DNA of 42,149 bases from positions 1-42,149 of the forward strand of contig JBHJMP010001093.1 of assembly GCA_043381765.1 (NCBI GenBank), read 5' to 3'. The position numbers and the translations under genes were made by a program. Below, piece by piece: positions 23,501 through 42,149 of this stretch. Under the pieces are notes generated by a model, which saw only the letters and a list, made by a program, of their open reading frames with translations, ran no database searches and was not told the origin of the DNA. Position 1 is the stretch's first letter; every line of letters begins with the position of its first letter. This stretch comes from Collodictyon triciliatum (Eukaryota; CRuMs).

Positions 23501-26500
23501 ATGCGCCACACGTTCCTCCGATGATTCCACCCAAAGTTGAGCTTGATAAACCTCCGCTAGAATCTTCAGGAATTATATTTAGCGAAAAAAAATTGCGCGT
23601 ATTAATACATATTGAATTATAACAACGGGTTGGTTAATCTTAGAACCTGAAGCGCAGTCGGGCTATTAATCGATGAAATTTCATGTTAAAAGTTAATCAT
23701 TGTGCAATAAATGTGAATAGATATATGTGTGTCGAAACCCTTACACTATCTGAAGAAGATGTGCATTCAGAACACTCGTTCGTTGCTTCGTTTTCATAGT
23801 ATCCTTTCATGCAGTAGCAAGTGTAGTCTTCAAGAATCTGGGCACCCAAGGGGCAGCCTAAAAGGGTGGTAATGAGTGGTATTGTGTCGATAAATTTTTA
23901 TGTATGTGTAGTGAGGCCTTGGTAATACTTGCTCTACCCAAAAACGATCAAAAAAATTGACTCACCAACGTGGGTAACTTTGACAAACTGCCCTTCAAGA
24001 TTGCTTATCACAGGATTGTTTGACGACAGAAAAACTGTGACTCCTCGCTTTTGCGCTGAAATAATATTGGAACCTCCGATAGAAGAGGACGATGTGAATA
24101 TCACTTTGTTGACACCCTCAACATTTTCGCTGACAGTTATCCTACAGGGTTTAATTATGTGTTTCAATGCTGCATAGAATGTCTCATCAGGATAATAATT
24201 AACATGATAATGCCAAATACCAAAATTACTTGTCATTCGATGCCAGAGTAAAGTTGACCCTTATGTGTGTCGCATCACTAAATACCCAGCGACACGTTGT
24301 TCCAGCTGGTATATTCGCCTTGTTGCTCGAATCTTCATACATCGAAACTTTCTTGGAGCTTGTCACATTATACAAACTGGCAGAGTTGCACATCCCTGAT
24401 ATAAGTTTCCTATGTTATTCATTCATCGTTGACTTGAATGTGGTTGTACATTGAGGAAACAATTACCTGGTTTATAGGCAGCTATCCGATTCGTTGAAAA
24501 AGAATTTCCTTGACCACCAAATATTATGATTTGGTCTCCAAATGAAGATGCAAAGTGGGAAGATAATTGAAAGAAAGAATTTGACAGAGTTCCCATTTCC
24601 AGCTTCACCCACCGCGATGTACCTGGATAGTTGGTTTTTTAGGCCAAAACATAGAATGAGGAGATGATAAAGCAAAGCAAAAAATTTTTATTCGGCTATT
24701 GGAAACTGTTTAAGCTGTTTCAGTTATGAAGAAATGTAATACAGACTGAATTGAAACATCCATGAACCCCTCGAACGAACACCATCAGCATCTATTCCCC
24801 CGTGTATTACAAGGTCAGCGCCGATGGTTGTCATTGTGTGCTTCATCCTGAAGACTGCTGGGTTATTTGTTTCGTCTTTTCTCGTCCAGTTTCGGGAAAC
24901 TATTGGAAAAATATTTTGGTTGTATTTTGAAAGATTTAGAGATAAATACGTGAGATGAAAAAAAAGTAGTGTTTTTAGTGAAATAGATGTATAAAGAAAA
25001 AAGTGATGAAGTACCACTGTCAAAGCACCAGATGTCTGAGAGGATTCGCCCACTAAAGTCTTGTCCTCCATGAATACAATATGTGCTCAATATTGCAGTG
25101 TATGCATGGCCTGTTCTTGGTATCTTGAATAAAAAAAATAGTAAAGTCATGAAGTAGAAAGTACGAATCGATTAAGATATTAAAAGTATGATACTAGGCT
25201 TTTAAATCCACGATTTTATAAACTCATACAGGATTTTCAAATCGAGGGCTTGTCGATGATATTCTCAATGTCTGTAAATCCAGTGTGAAGCTAGCTCGAT
25301 AGTCCTCGGCTACACCTTGGTCAACATTCATCTAGGTGCAAATGTTATTCGGTAGACTAGGGTGTACATACTAAAGCACGACAGAATTCATGCAAATAGT
25401 CTATTATTTTTCCAAAAATAAAAAACCTCTCCGCCCCACATCCACACTACAGATTTTATAATGACAGCTGAGAATCCAGATCTAAGCAAAATGTTGCTGT
25501 TTGGTGCCAGACTGGAAAGGAGGGATAGCGCTTGCCAATTCACGCTCACTGTGGCGGGGTGTTAAATTTTATTTCAAAAAAAATGTTCATGGTTCAGAAA
25601 CATGATAGTTGAATGGTTAAGTAGTAGCATTAAATTATTGATTGTAAAATACCTTCTAAAGCATTTTGAAGAAGTGGACGACTGATGTCCAATCTCCATA
25701 CCAAGTTTCTTTCACTGAAGAGCGATGTACCGCCAAATATATAGATGTAGTTGGCAAAGTAAGCCATGCCACAGTTACTTCTTGGGGTCGGCTTGTTGCT
25801 TTCGGTACCATAGGATGCCAGTTTGACCCATTGTGATATCCCTGGAAGGAGGAAGAATGCGGTCAGAATTATCTTTTTCTCTTGGATATATCGTTAATAA
25901 CATGTGAGAGTTGAACCCTGGAGAAAATTTTATTATCGAATTAATTACTTCGATTGAAAAGCCATGCATCATTTGACAGGTATTCCTGAGACGAACGCAC
26001 ATAACCACCGAAAATGGCAAACCCAAATGTTGTTACATTCGTAGCGGCAAAGTCACGGCGGGGAAGAGGCGCGTAAGCTTGATTGGAGCCAAACCAAGTT
26101 TTTTCATCTGAGAGGTAATTCAAAAAGAAAAATCTCATTCCAGTAGTTGATTTGAAAAAGAATTCAAAGCAAATTGTTTTTTTTCACACCTGTATCATAG
26201 TTCCACATTAGACTCATTGGGTACGACGACTTGGTTCCATATCCACCAAATATGAAGATATTCTTGCCCATATATGCAACCGAGCTTCCGTAAGACGCTG
26301 GTGGAGCTGACTCCACATAAAATTGACTGGCAGAATATGCCGTGAAGTCGACAATCGTCAAAGTATCTGATTTTGCAATTTCAGTGTGTATTCAAGTATT
26401 GGAGAGGGTAGTGAAAGTTTGAATATTTAGGTACTTCATATTAATTACTTCAACAGTTCACGAGTACTTACTGCTTTCCAAAACAATCAATTCACGAAAC

Positions 26501-29500
26501 ACAGATGACCTCTGTATACCCCCATAGATGAAGACTTTGTTGTTTATTGCAACTATTCCGACTTTCTGTCTAGCGATAGTGCATGACCTACCGTTCTGTT
26601 CGCATTGGGTGCACTTATCAATGCTCAATTCTTTCGGTCCATCCCAAGTTTTTGTTTCTAAGCATTTCAATTGCATCATAATTATATTAATTGTCGTTCA
26701 TGGATTTTGTTCTAGTCATTATCTAAAATCCGAAGTTTTTTTTTTAAAAAAAAAAGGCACGGTACTGTGAAAGGGAGATAGTCAACGATGCGGTAATATA
26801 AACTTACCTATATCCCCAACATATACTCTATTCATTTCTTGAATTCCATCATAACCGCCGTAAAAGTAAAGTTTCTTATTGTATACCCATGCCCCGTGGG
26901 ATGTAAGTGATGGAGAATTCTCCCATCGTTCGATACTCCATGTATCATTGGCTAATAGATGGCGATTAGTATTGTGTAGTCGAGCAAAGTTTCCTTTTGA
27001 CAGGGAACTGAAATTCATGAGCTTACCGATGGAATATTTGAAGACCGAAGACACTATTTCCCCTTCTCTCTGATATTCAGATGAAAAACACGCATTTTAA
27101 ATTTTTACTAAGAATTATTTAGAAGGACTTCAATCATTTTTATTTTTAAAAAGAAATAGAAAAATCAACGAAGTATAAGATAAAACCAAACTCACGTTCT
27201 CCCCGCCATGGGTTAAGATGTAGTCACCAATAATAAAACAGACTTGTCCCGAAATGTCAAAGGGCTCAACACTTAGCTGTGACCATTTACGGCTCGTAGG
27301 ATTATATAAGAATGTGTTCCCGCGCTCGTTACTTGGGGACCTTCCTCCTACGTAGTAGATACCAGCAGCCCCAGACAAGGAGCAACTCTCAAGTCTGCTG
27401 TTGGGGGCAGGACTCGTTGGCACTTCGTATCTCCACCGAGAACTCGCTGTATGTAGATGAAGGAAGATTAAACAATACTTGGGGAAATGTACCTACTTCT
27501 TTGTTTTCTTGATTCTGAAGAATTAAAATATACATATTTGTGTCAGTGTGAAGACTGATACAGGATTGAAATCGGTTTCTTTCGCGCTTTCCCCTCCGAA
27601 CATGCAGAAAAAGTAAGCTACACCGCCAAAAGTTGCTGCGGAGGATGATAAACAGGTTGGAAGAGTCTCGTTCACAAATCTCCAGTTACCCAAGGTTGCG
27701 TTTGCTGAAAAAAATAATTGAAAGATTGGAAGGAATCTCTACGTTACTAATGACTGGATACAGGATGCAAATGGTCGATAGATGGATAGATAGATAAACA
27801 CTAACTGAAGTAATTTGTGGTGGGTGTGATTGAAAATCCGCGAGGTTGGCAGTAGTGCTAATAAATATTTTTGTGAGTACACATGCGTTGCTATAATTAA
27901 TTAGTAGAAAATTTAACTCAGTTGTATTAACTGCCTAACCATGTTTTGAAATACTTGAAACGTTCCAGGTTCACATTTGTAGCATTCATCACTTGGTGTG
28001 ATATAGTGGTCAAGATTGCATACACAACGAGAGGATTGAATGGAAAATCCTTTCGGGCAGTCTGAATGCGATAGTTGTAATTAATTTAATTTCTTCTTTT
28101 TCATTTCATACATTTAAATCATGGTATCCAGATTGATGGTTTCTCGTGCCATACTCAGTCCAGAAAATGTAAATCCGGATAACGACCCATAGCTGGAGGA
28201 GGATGTAAACGAGAGGCGAAATTGAGAGCTTGGCACATTTATTGATGTGGATGTCGAAAGGCTGGAAAGTTGAACGCTCTGTATGTTGGTGGGTAAAAGG
28301 GTTAAGTCGAGGATTGTCGGTTTGAAGCCGTATTTGTGTCAATAAAATAAAGCCCCAGCCTGCAACATACCGATGCTTCCGCCTCGCTTCCTGCTATCAC
28401 GATAGAGTTATCTCCGCATCGATTATCGACATTAAGGGTAATCTTGGTGTTGGAATCAATAGAAAATTGACTAACCTGTGAGTGAAGATTTAAAAATTAC
28501 TATAAGCATTGCAGATGTTATGCTACGAATGTTTTAAATAAAGCTCATCTCTTCAGCTTACCACTAAATTATTGACACCGCTCACTGTCCACGTGCAGTT
28601 GGTGTTGGGCATGTAGCTGAATGACCCACTTCCGTCGTCGATATTAAGTGACTGACCAGAAAATGAGAGCTCATTGGTCCCATAGCAAAACATAGTTCCT
28701 TCGTAAATGGAAATACCACTCATTAGGTTTCCACGGATTTATATATGGTTGTTATATATTCAAAACTATCTTATGTTACCTGAATTATATCCATACACAC
28801 GGTTGTCCCATGTATTTCCTATGTCTGCAAACAAGGCAACGACATGGCTGCCAAGAGCAAGGCTGGCGTGTTTGCTAAATCGAGCGGGACGCAATGATGG
28901 ACTTGTGTGTTGCCCCCAAGTTCTGCGGGCTTTATAATGCACAAGCGTATTAAAAATTTAACACATCAGCTCACGGTATCATATAAGAGACACGGGGCGG
29001 TCAAAATGGATAATTGAAATATAAAAGAAAATTTACAAAAGTCGTAAATCCATGTTCCGAATGTGTTGTCTCCAAACGAGTCAACACCACCGGTTACAAT
29101 ACCACTTCCGACGAATGCGAAGGAAGTAAAGCTTAGTTGAGGATATGCCTTTACCGAGTAGGGGAAAGAAAACCAAGAATTGGAATCTTGAATTTATGCA
29201 ACATTTCGTCAGTAGGATTCAAGACATAATTTACGATGGGGCTTGGGATAGGAATTTTATGTTGATAGAATCTCTTACTCGGCCTGAAGCAATAAATGTC
29301 GACATAGAAGCTAACCGACACAAGGTCATGGTCATCTGAGGCTCCTCCCTGGATGCAGAATGTGCTCCCTCCGAAAATAAAACCCGACGACGTGTATCTT
29401 GCCGGAGGTGCAGAAGAGCCTCCTGTGTATACCACAGACTTAAGGTTTGACAAACTGAGCACGGTGACGGGACTTCTCAGGAGTAGCGACGTTGCATTAA

Positions 29501-31960
29501 GGTTGATTCCGCCCCAAATGTACAGCGCATCTCCAACCAATCCTGAAGCCTGGCCGAATGCTTGAAAAACTCCGTTATCAGTTCCGATTGCCGAAAAAGT
29601 ACTCCACGCATTATTACCTTTTCATGAAAAATATATGGTATGTTGAGTAAATTGAAAAAAAAAAGCCAAGAAAAAAAAGCATATATGAAGTCAAAAAAGG
29701 CGTGTCCCTTATTTGCATTTAGAACCTCGTTACATAAAAAAATCAATTAATTTACCCAAGTCGAAAACATATCCATGTGTGGGATATAACTCAATATCTG
29801 AGTACCCGCCGATAACAAAAATACTCCCTTGGTAGTAAGCAATCACCTGTATTTTTTAATATATGTATTCGTTTTAATCAAGCTATACAAATGCGCAACA
29901 AAATTGATTTATTGTGCAATGCTTACTGAACGTCGAAGACCAGGAGGATAGTTTGTGCTGTTGTCAGACGAATACACTTGTAAGTTTGAGAGTAGAGTCC
30001 ATTTCCGTGAACCTAATCGATGGTTGTTAGTCAGTTTACCCATTTCTTCCTCTGATTTGTACTCTTTAAATTGTATACTGGTAGTTTATTATTATTATTA
30101 TTGTCGGCATTATGAAAGTAGTTTACAAACTCACCTTTTGTAAAAATCCACAAATCATTCAAATATGTAGCTGACCCTGTAGAGTCCACATAACCACCAA
30201 AAACAGCCAATCTGTTCGAGTCGATAACACATGAGGAGGATGCAGAGCGAGCAACCGGATAGTAGTTCATAGAATTATCAGTCCAGCCGTTTGATGCTGT
30301 TCATGATAATTAAAATTGTATTTTAAGGTAAAATGAGAGTGAGTAAAATAAAATGCGAGTTTAGTTAGATGCTTGATGATGATTTTGCGGTGGTGATGTC
30401 TCACTCGTATTGAAGACCCATATTGTATCCTCGATATTCTTGTATATTCCTCCAGACATAACAATCAACGGGCCGATGGAGGCTGCAGATGATTTGAACC
30501 TCGGCAATGGAAAAGACATGTTGTAGAGGTAATTGTCTGGTATGGCTCCCAAATCAGACTCAAACGAGACTTGGTTATTTTCTTGAATTAAAAAGAGTCA
30601 CTTTAGCTGGCTAATCAGTACTTAAAAATCGATATTGAAAATTTTCGAAGATTTAACGCAAAGTGAGGTCTAGATATAACAGAAGAAAAATGCTTATAAT
30701 TCTAATGCCTAGGTCTATGGCGAATGTTGTGTGCAAGGGGTCGGATGAGTCGATATTTGGTAGACCGAAGAAGACATAAAGGTGCGAGCCAACTAGAGCA
30801 TGAGAAGCCTGAAAGACTCCAACGTATGGACTGGAGCTCGAGTCGAGAATTACAGAAAATGACCACACAAGGGTATCTTATTTTTTGGAGAAAAAAAAGA
30901 TAATTAGATTTTTCATATCACTGCATTATATAAGAGTTGAATATTACATAGTAGTGTTCTTACTCATATTTAATTTCCATAGGTTGCTCGACACAACATT
31001 TCCTTCTCTGCCGCTGTAAATGTAGAAGCTGTTTCCAAAGACTGCATTGACTCCTCCGTGACTGACCGGACCTTTTGTTGTACTGCGGCGTGTCCACAGA
31101 GAAGAAGCTGGGTCATTTAAGAAGTTTAATGCAATTCTGAAGTAACAATGTGAGTACAGAATAGTACGCCAGCAATTCTCCAAGTGGAAAGAAATAAACG
31201 CAGTTTAGCATACCATTAGATTTCCCACACTCACAGACACAAGAAATACACGATATTATACGAGCAATTAAGCTGGACATACTCGTATTAAATGTCCAAA
31301 GGTCACTGAATGTGGAGATAGGCCCAAGTCCTCCATAGACCGCAAAGTTTCCTTTCAGATTGAAGCAATATGGGAAGCGACGACCCTTAGGCTTCATGGC
31401 AGATAAAGTATTGTAGGAGGTCCATGTATAGGTTCCCAGGTGGAGTGACGAGATGTCAGACAGGAACGAGTCTGTGAGACCTCCAAACAAGAAGGCCTGT
31501 GGAGAAAATAATCCCTATCAGAAAAATACAATGGACAGGAAAAGACAGAACAGGGTCAACAAAGTCTCTCCATAGCTGGAACTACGCTTTCATAAATAGA
31601 ATATTAAACACAATGGATGAATATATAATCACAAGTTCAAGCGAGAACCTGGCTTCCAACCAAAGCGGTGCAATAGTCATCACGCACAATTGGAGCCAAT
31701 CCTTTCGTTCTCTTGAAGCCCCATTTAAATGTGGCTAATGTATTATAAATTACTCTTCCAGTATGGTGATGATGATGATTTTGATGAAGAATGATTAAGA
31801 ACAGAAATAAGGATATCTATTGAATATTCACCAGAAAAGATACTACGAATGAGGGTTTGACACACATCAAAATTATGATACATACTGATGTTGGAGAGAA
31901 CATAGACATGGTCCATCAGGCGTTGGTCAGAGTCCCAGTCGTTCACATTTCTTCAAAGAA
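19409..31960 (-). CDS. Kelch-repeat receptor adenylyl cyclase with two protein kinase domains (N-terminus missing)
   Basis: A giant multi-exon minus-strand gene. From N to C: kelch-type repeats (31960 to about 28790), CUB-like domain, cysteine-rich segment, second kelch set (about 27710-24430), second CUB-like domain, and second cysteine-rich segment. Then come one membrane span, a TKL-type kinase, a class III nucleotide cyclase, a second TKL-type kinase and a stop at 19409. Phase-consistent exons of the intracellular half are: start near 23560 to 23358, 23258-23149, 23062-22960, 22832-22763, 22662-22595, 22511-22483, 22401-22230, 22104-21709, 21576-21382, 21282-21139, 21017-20919, 20812-20678, 20577-20393, 20329-20209, 20108-19989, 19908-19795 and 19693-19409. 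A plasma-membrane sensor producing cAMP is inferred. Kelch-region exons are approximate. No signal peptide is visible, because the 5' end lies at or beyond the assembly gap. Two adjacent genes rather than one cannot be excluded, but splice phase at about 27710-27830 reads straight through. Confidence 0.85.
20780..21850 (-). other. Receptor class III nucleotide cyclase domain
   Basis: The domain starts VTFVFTDVQGSTSIWEKYPE with the first metal Asp. The second metal Asp lies in YEVKTEGDAFMV. The transition-state Asn and Arg are in VVNRAARVGG. The usual purine-selecting positions are Lys (EVKTEGD) and Asp (MDYFGPVVN), as in adenylyl cyclases rather than the Glu/Cys pair of guanylyl cyclases. The end HLLKGLNVPDHLYE/MLPVSLADR is also cyclase-like. 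It should make cAMP. Confidence 0.88.
22104..23560 (-). other. Receptor transmembrane helix and kinase domain 1
   Basis: The membrane span is about 23534-23465 (GIIGGTCGAFLIFGFLGYKL), followed by a basic stop-transfer run (YEKKMKVMRDR). The kinase starts at the Gly-rich loop LLGAGSFGEV, then VAIK with the catalytic Lys, helix-C Glu in EFESEV, HRDLKSPNLL and DFGLTGAKGQN. It continues with APEVIMAQAYVEGSDVFSFA and ends IAERPTFKEIL in the next exon. All catalytic residues are kept, and the family resemblance is TKL (MAP3K/Raf-like). Confidence 0.9.
23640..24420 (-). other. Receptor ectodomain: second CUB-like and cysteine-rich segment
   Basis: A CUB-like domain begins MCNSASLYNVTSSKKVSMYE and has the core TTCRWVF. 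It continues through ITVSENVEGVNKVIFTSSSS. The next exon (about 23863-23745) gives the cysteine cluster CPLGAQILEDYTCYCMKGYY followed by CSECTSSSDS. This block sits directly before the membrane span. Confidence 0.7.
24430..27710 (-). other. Receptor ectodomain: second kelch-repeat array
   Basis: About ten kelch-like units. Examples are GIYYVGGRSPSNERG, YILTHGGEN, KLYFYGGYDGIQEMNRVYV, KVFIYGGIQRSSVFREL, NIFIFGGYGTKSSYP, GFAIFGGYVRSSQEYLSND, YIYIFGGTSLFSERN, YCIHGGQDFSGRILSDIWCF, LVIHGGIDADG and QIIIFGGQGNSFSTNRI. The arrangement mirrors the first array. Confidence 0.8.
27830..28730 (-). other. Receptor ectodomain: first CUB-like and cysteine-rich segment
   Basis: A CUB-like beta sandwich starts at FCYGTNELSFSGQSLNIDDG, has the typical CTWTV core and ends FRLSFTSSSSYGSLSGFTF. 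It is followed by an EGF/ephrin-receptor-like cysteine cluster (CPKGFSIQSSRCVCNLDHYI, then CYKCEPGTF, then YCQPRGFSI). No membrane span follows; the frame runs into the second kelch array. Confidence 0.7.
28790..31960 (-). other. Receptor ectodomain: first kelch-repeat array
   Basis: About eight kelch-like units, one or two per exon, with the usual hydrophobic strand then Gly-Gly or Gly-Gly-like turn. Examples are AFLFGGLTDSFLSDISSL (about 31490), NFAVYGGLGPISTFSDLWTF, SFYIYSGREGNVVSSNLWKL, SHLYVFFGLPNIDSSD, LIVMSGGIYKNIEDTIWVF, RLAVFGGYVDSTGSATYLND, SIFVIGGYSDIELYP and ALYIWGGINLN. The most N-terminal exon seen (about 31890-31960) reads NDWDSDQRLMDHVYVLSN. Short introns separate the units. 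Confidence 0.8.
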
Positions 31961-32097
31961 TGGAGTAAAAAACAAAAATAAGAAACATATAAACATTCAA
32001 GTGCTTTCTGAAGGACCTTCTTTTACGTTAAGACACGGAATTGTCAACAGAAAATAACATAAGAGCTTGTTCAAAGTGATCAACTGAAGATTCCGCC

Positions 32098-32692
32098 NNN
32101 NNNNNNNNNNNNNNNNNNNNNNNNNNNNNNNNNNNNNNNNNNNNNNNNNNNNNNNNNNNNNNNNNNNNNNNNNNNNNNNNNNNNNNNNNNNNNNNNNNNN
32201 NNNNNNNNNNNNNNNNNNNNNNNNNNNNNNNNNNNNNNNNNNNNNNNNNNNNNNNNNNNNNNNNNNNNNNNNNNNNNNNNNNNNNNNNNNNNNNNNNNNN
32301 NNNNNNNNNNNNNNNNNNNNNNNNNNNNNNNNNNNNNNNNNNNNNNNNNNNNNNNNNNNNNNNNNNNNNNNNNNNNNNNNNNNNNNNNNNNNNNNNNNNN
32401 NNNNNNNNNNNNNNNNNNNNNNNNNNNNNNNNNNNNNNNNNNNNNNNNNNNNNNNNNNNNNNNNNNNNNNNNNNNNNNNNNNNNNNNNNNNNNNNNNNNN
32501 NNNNNNNNNNNNNNNNNNNNNNNNNNNNNNNNNNNNNNNNNNNNNNNNNNNNNNNNNNNNNNNNNNNNNNNNNNNNNNNNNNNNNNNNNNNNNNNNNNNN
32601 NNNNNNNNNNNNNNNNNNNNNNNNNNNNNNNNNNNNNNNNNNNNNNNNNNNNNNNNNNNNNNNNNNNNNNNNNNNNNNNNNNNNNNNNNNNN
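32098..32692. other. Assembly gap (595 N)
   Basis: An unbroken run of N between the N-terminal end of the receptor gene and the C-terminal end of the VPS13 gene. It is flanked on the right by a 300-bp A-rich purine tract, a likely cause of the break. Confidence 1.
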
Positions 32693-32990
32693 AAAACAAA
32701 ACAAAACAAAACAAAACAAAACAAAAAAGTGAAAAAAGAAAAAGAAAAAAGGAAAAGAAAAAGGAAAAGAAAAAGGAAAAGAAAAAGAAAAAAGGAAAAG
32801 AAAAAAGATAAAAGAGAAAAAAAGAGAAAAAAAGAAAAAAAAGAAAAAAAGAAAAAAAGAAAAAAAAGAAAAAAAGAAAAAAAGAAAAAAAAGAAAAAAA
32901 AAAAAAAGAAAAAGAAAAAAGAAAAAAGAAAAAAGAAAAAAGAAAAAAAAGAAAAAAAAGAAAAAAAGAAAAAAAGAAAAGAAAAAAAGA
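32693..32990. repeat. (AAAAC)n followed by A-rich purine tract
   Basis: About seven AAAAC units (32693-32726), then almost 260 bp of A with scattered G. It lies in an intron on the minus strand: the VPS13 donor precedes it, so the mRNA strand is a T-rich run. Confidence 0.95.
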
Positions 32991-32999
32991 AACATACTT

Positions 33000-42149
<9,150 letters not shown>

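Overview
This is nuclear DNA from a eukaryote. Nearly every gene is broken by short GT-AG introns (about 45-250 bp, AT-rich), joined below by matching reading phase across splice sites. Introns and spacers are full of microsatellites. A receptor with kelch repeats and the order kinase-cyclase-kinase, a double GATA-like protein and a VPS13 with an inserted PH domain suggest an amoebozoan-like protist. A WDR49/CFAP337-like gene hints that the organism has, or recently had, a flagellate stage. The species cannot be named from this window.

Layout, left to right. 1-190 microsatellites. About 318-3270 (+) WDR49-like WD40 protein. 4417-5712 (+) intronless, divergent eIF4A-like DEAD-box protein. 6201-8133 (-) pyruvate kinase, four exons. 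8771-8841 (+) tRNA-Gly(UCC). 8977-11837 (+) MSI1/RBBP4-type histone-binding protein, about twelve exons. 12031-13840 (-) formylglycine-generating enzyme (SUMF1), seven exons. 14572-15911 (+) protein with two degenerate GATA-type zinc fingers. 16714-18521 (-) unknown coiled-coil protein. 18634-18929 (+) possible 72-residue protein. 19409 to about 31960 (-) very large receptor adenylyl cyclase with two kinase domains. 32098-32692 assembly gap. About 33000 to the right edge (-) VPS13-family lipid transfer protein, incomplete at both ends.

The genes look like ordinary unlinked housekeeping and signalling genes, with no operon-like logic. The item most worth attention is the receptor. Its ectodomain is a duplicated kelch-array / CUB-like / cysteine-rich block. 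A single membrane span follows, then a complete TKL-type kinase, a class III cyclase with ATP-type specificity residues and a second complete kinase. Its N-terminus and the C-terminus of VPS13 are both lost around the assembly gap. Exon limits given for the receptor kinase/cyclase half, MSI1, FGE, pyruvate kinase and the coiled-coil gene are phase-consistent. Those in the kelch region and VPS13 are approximate.
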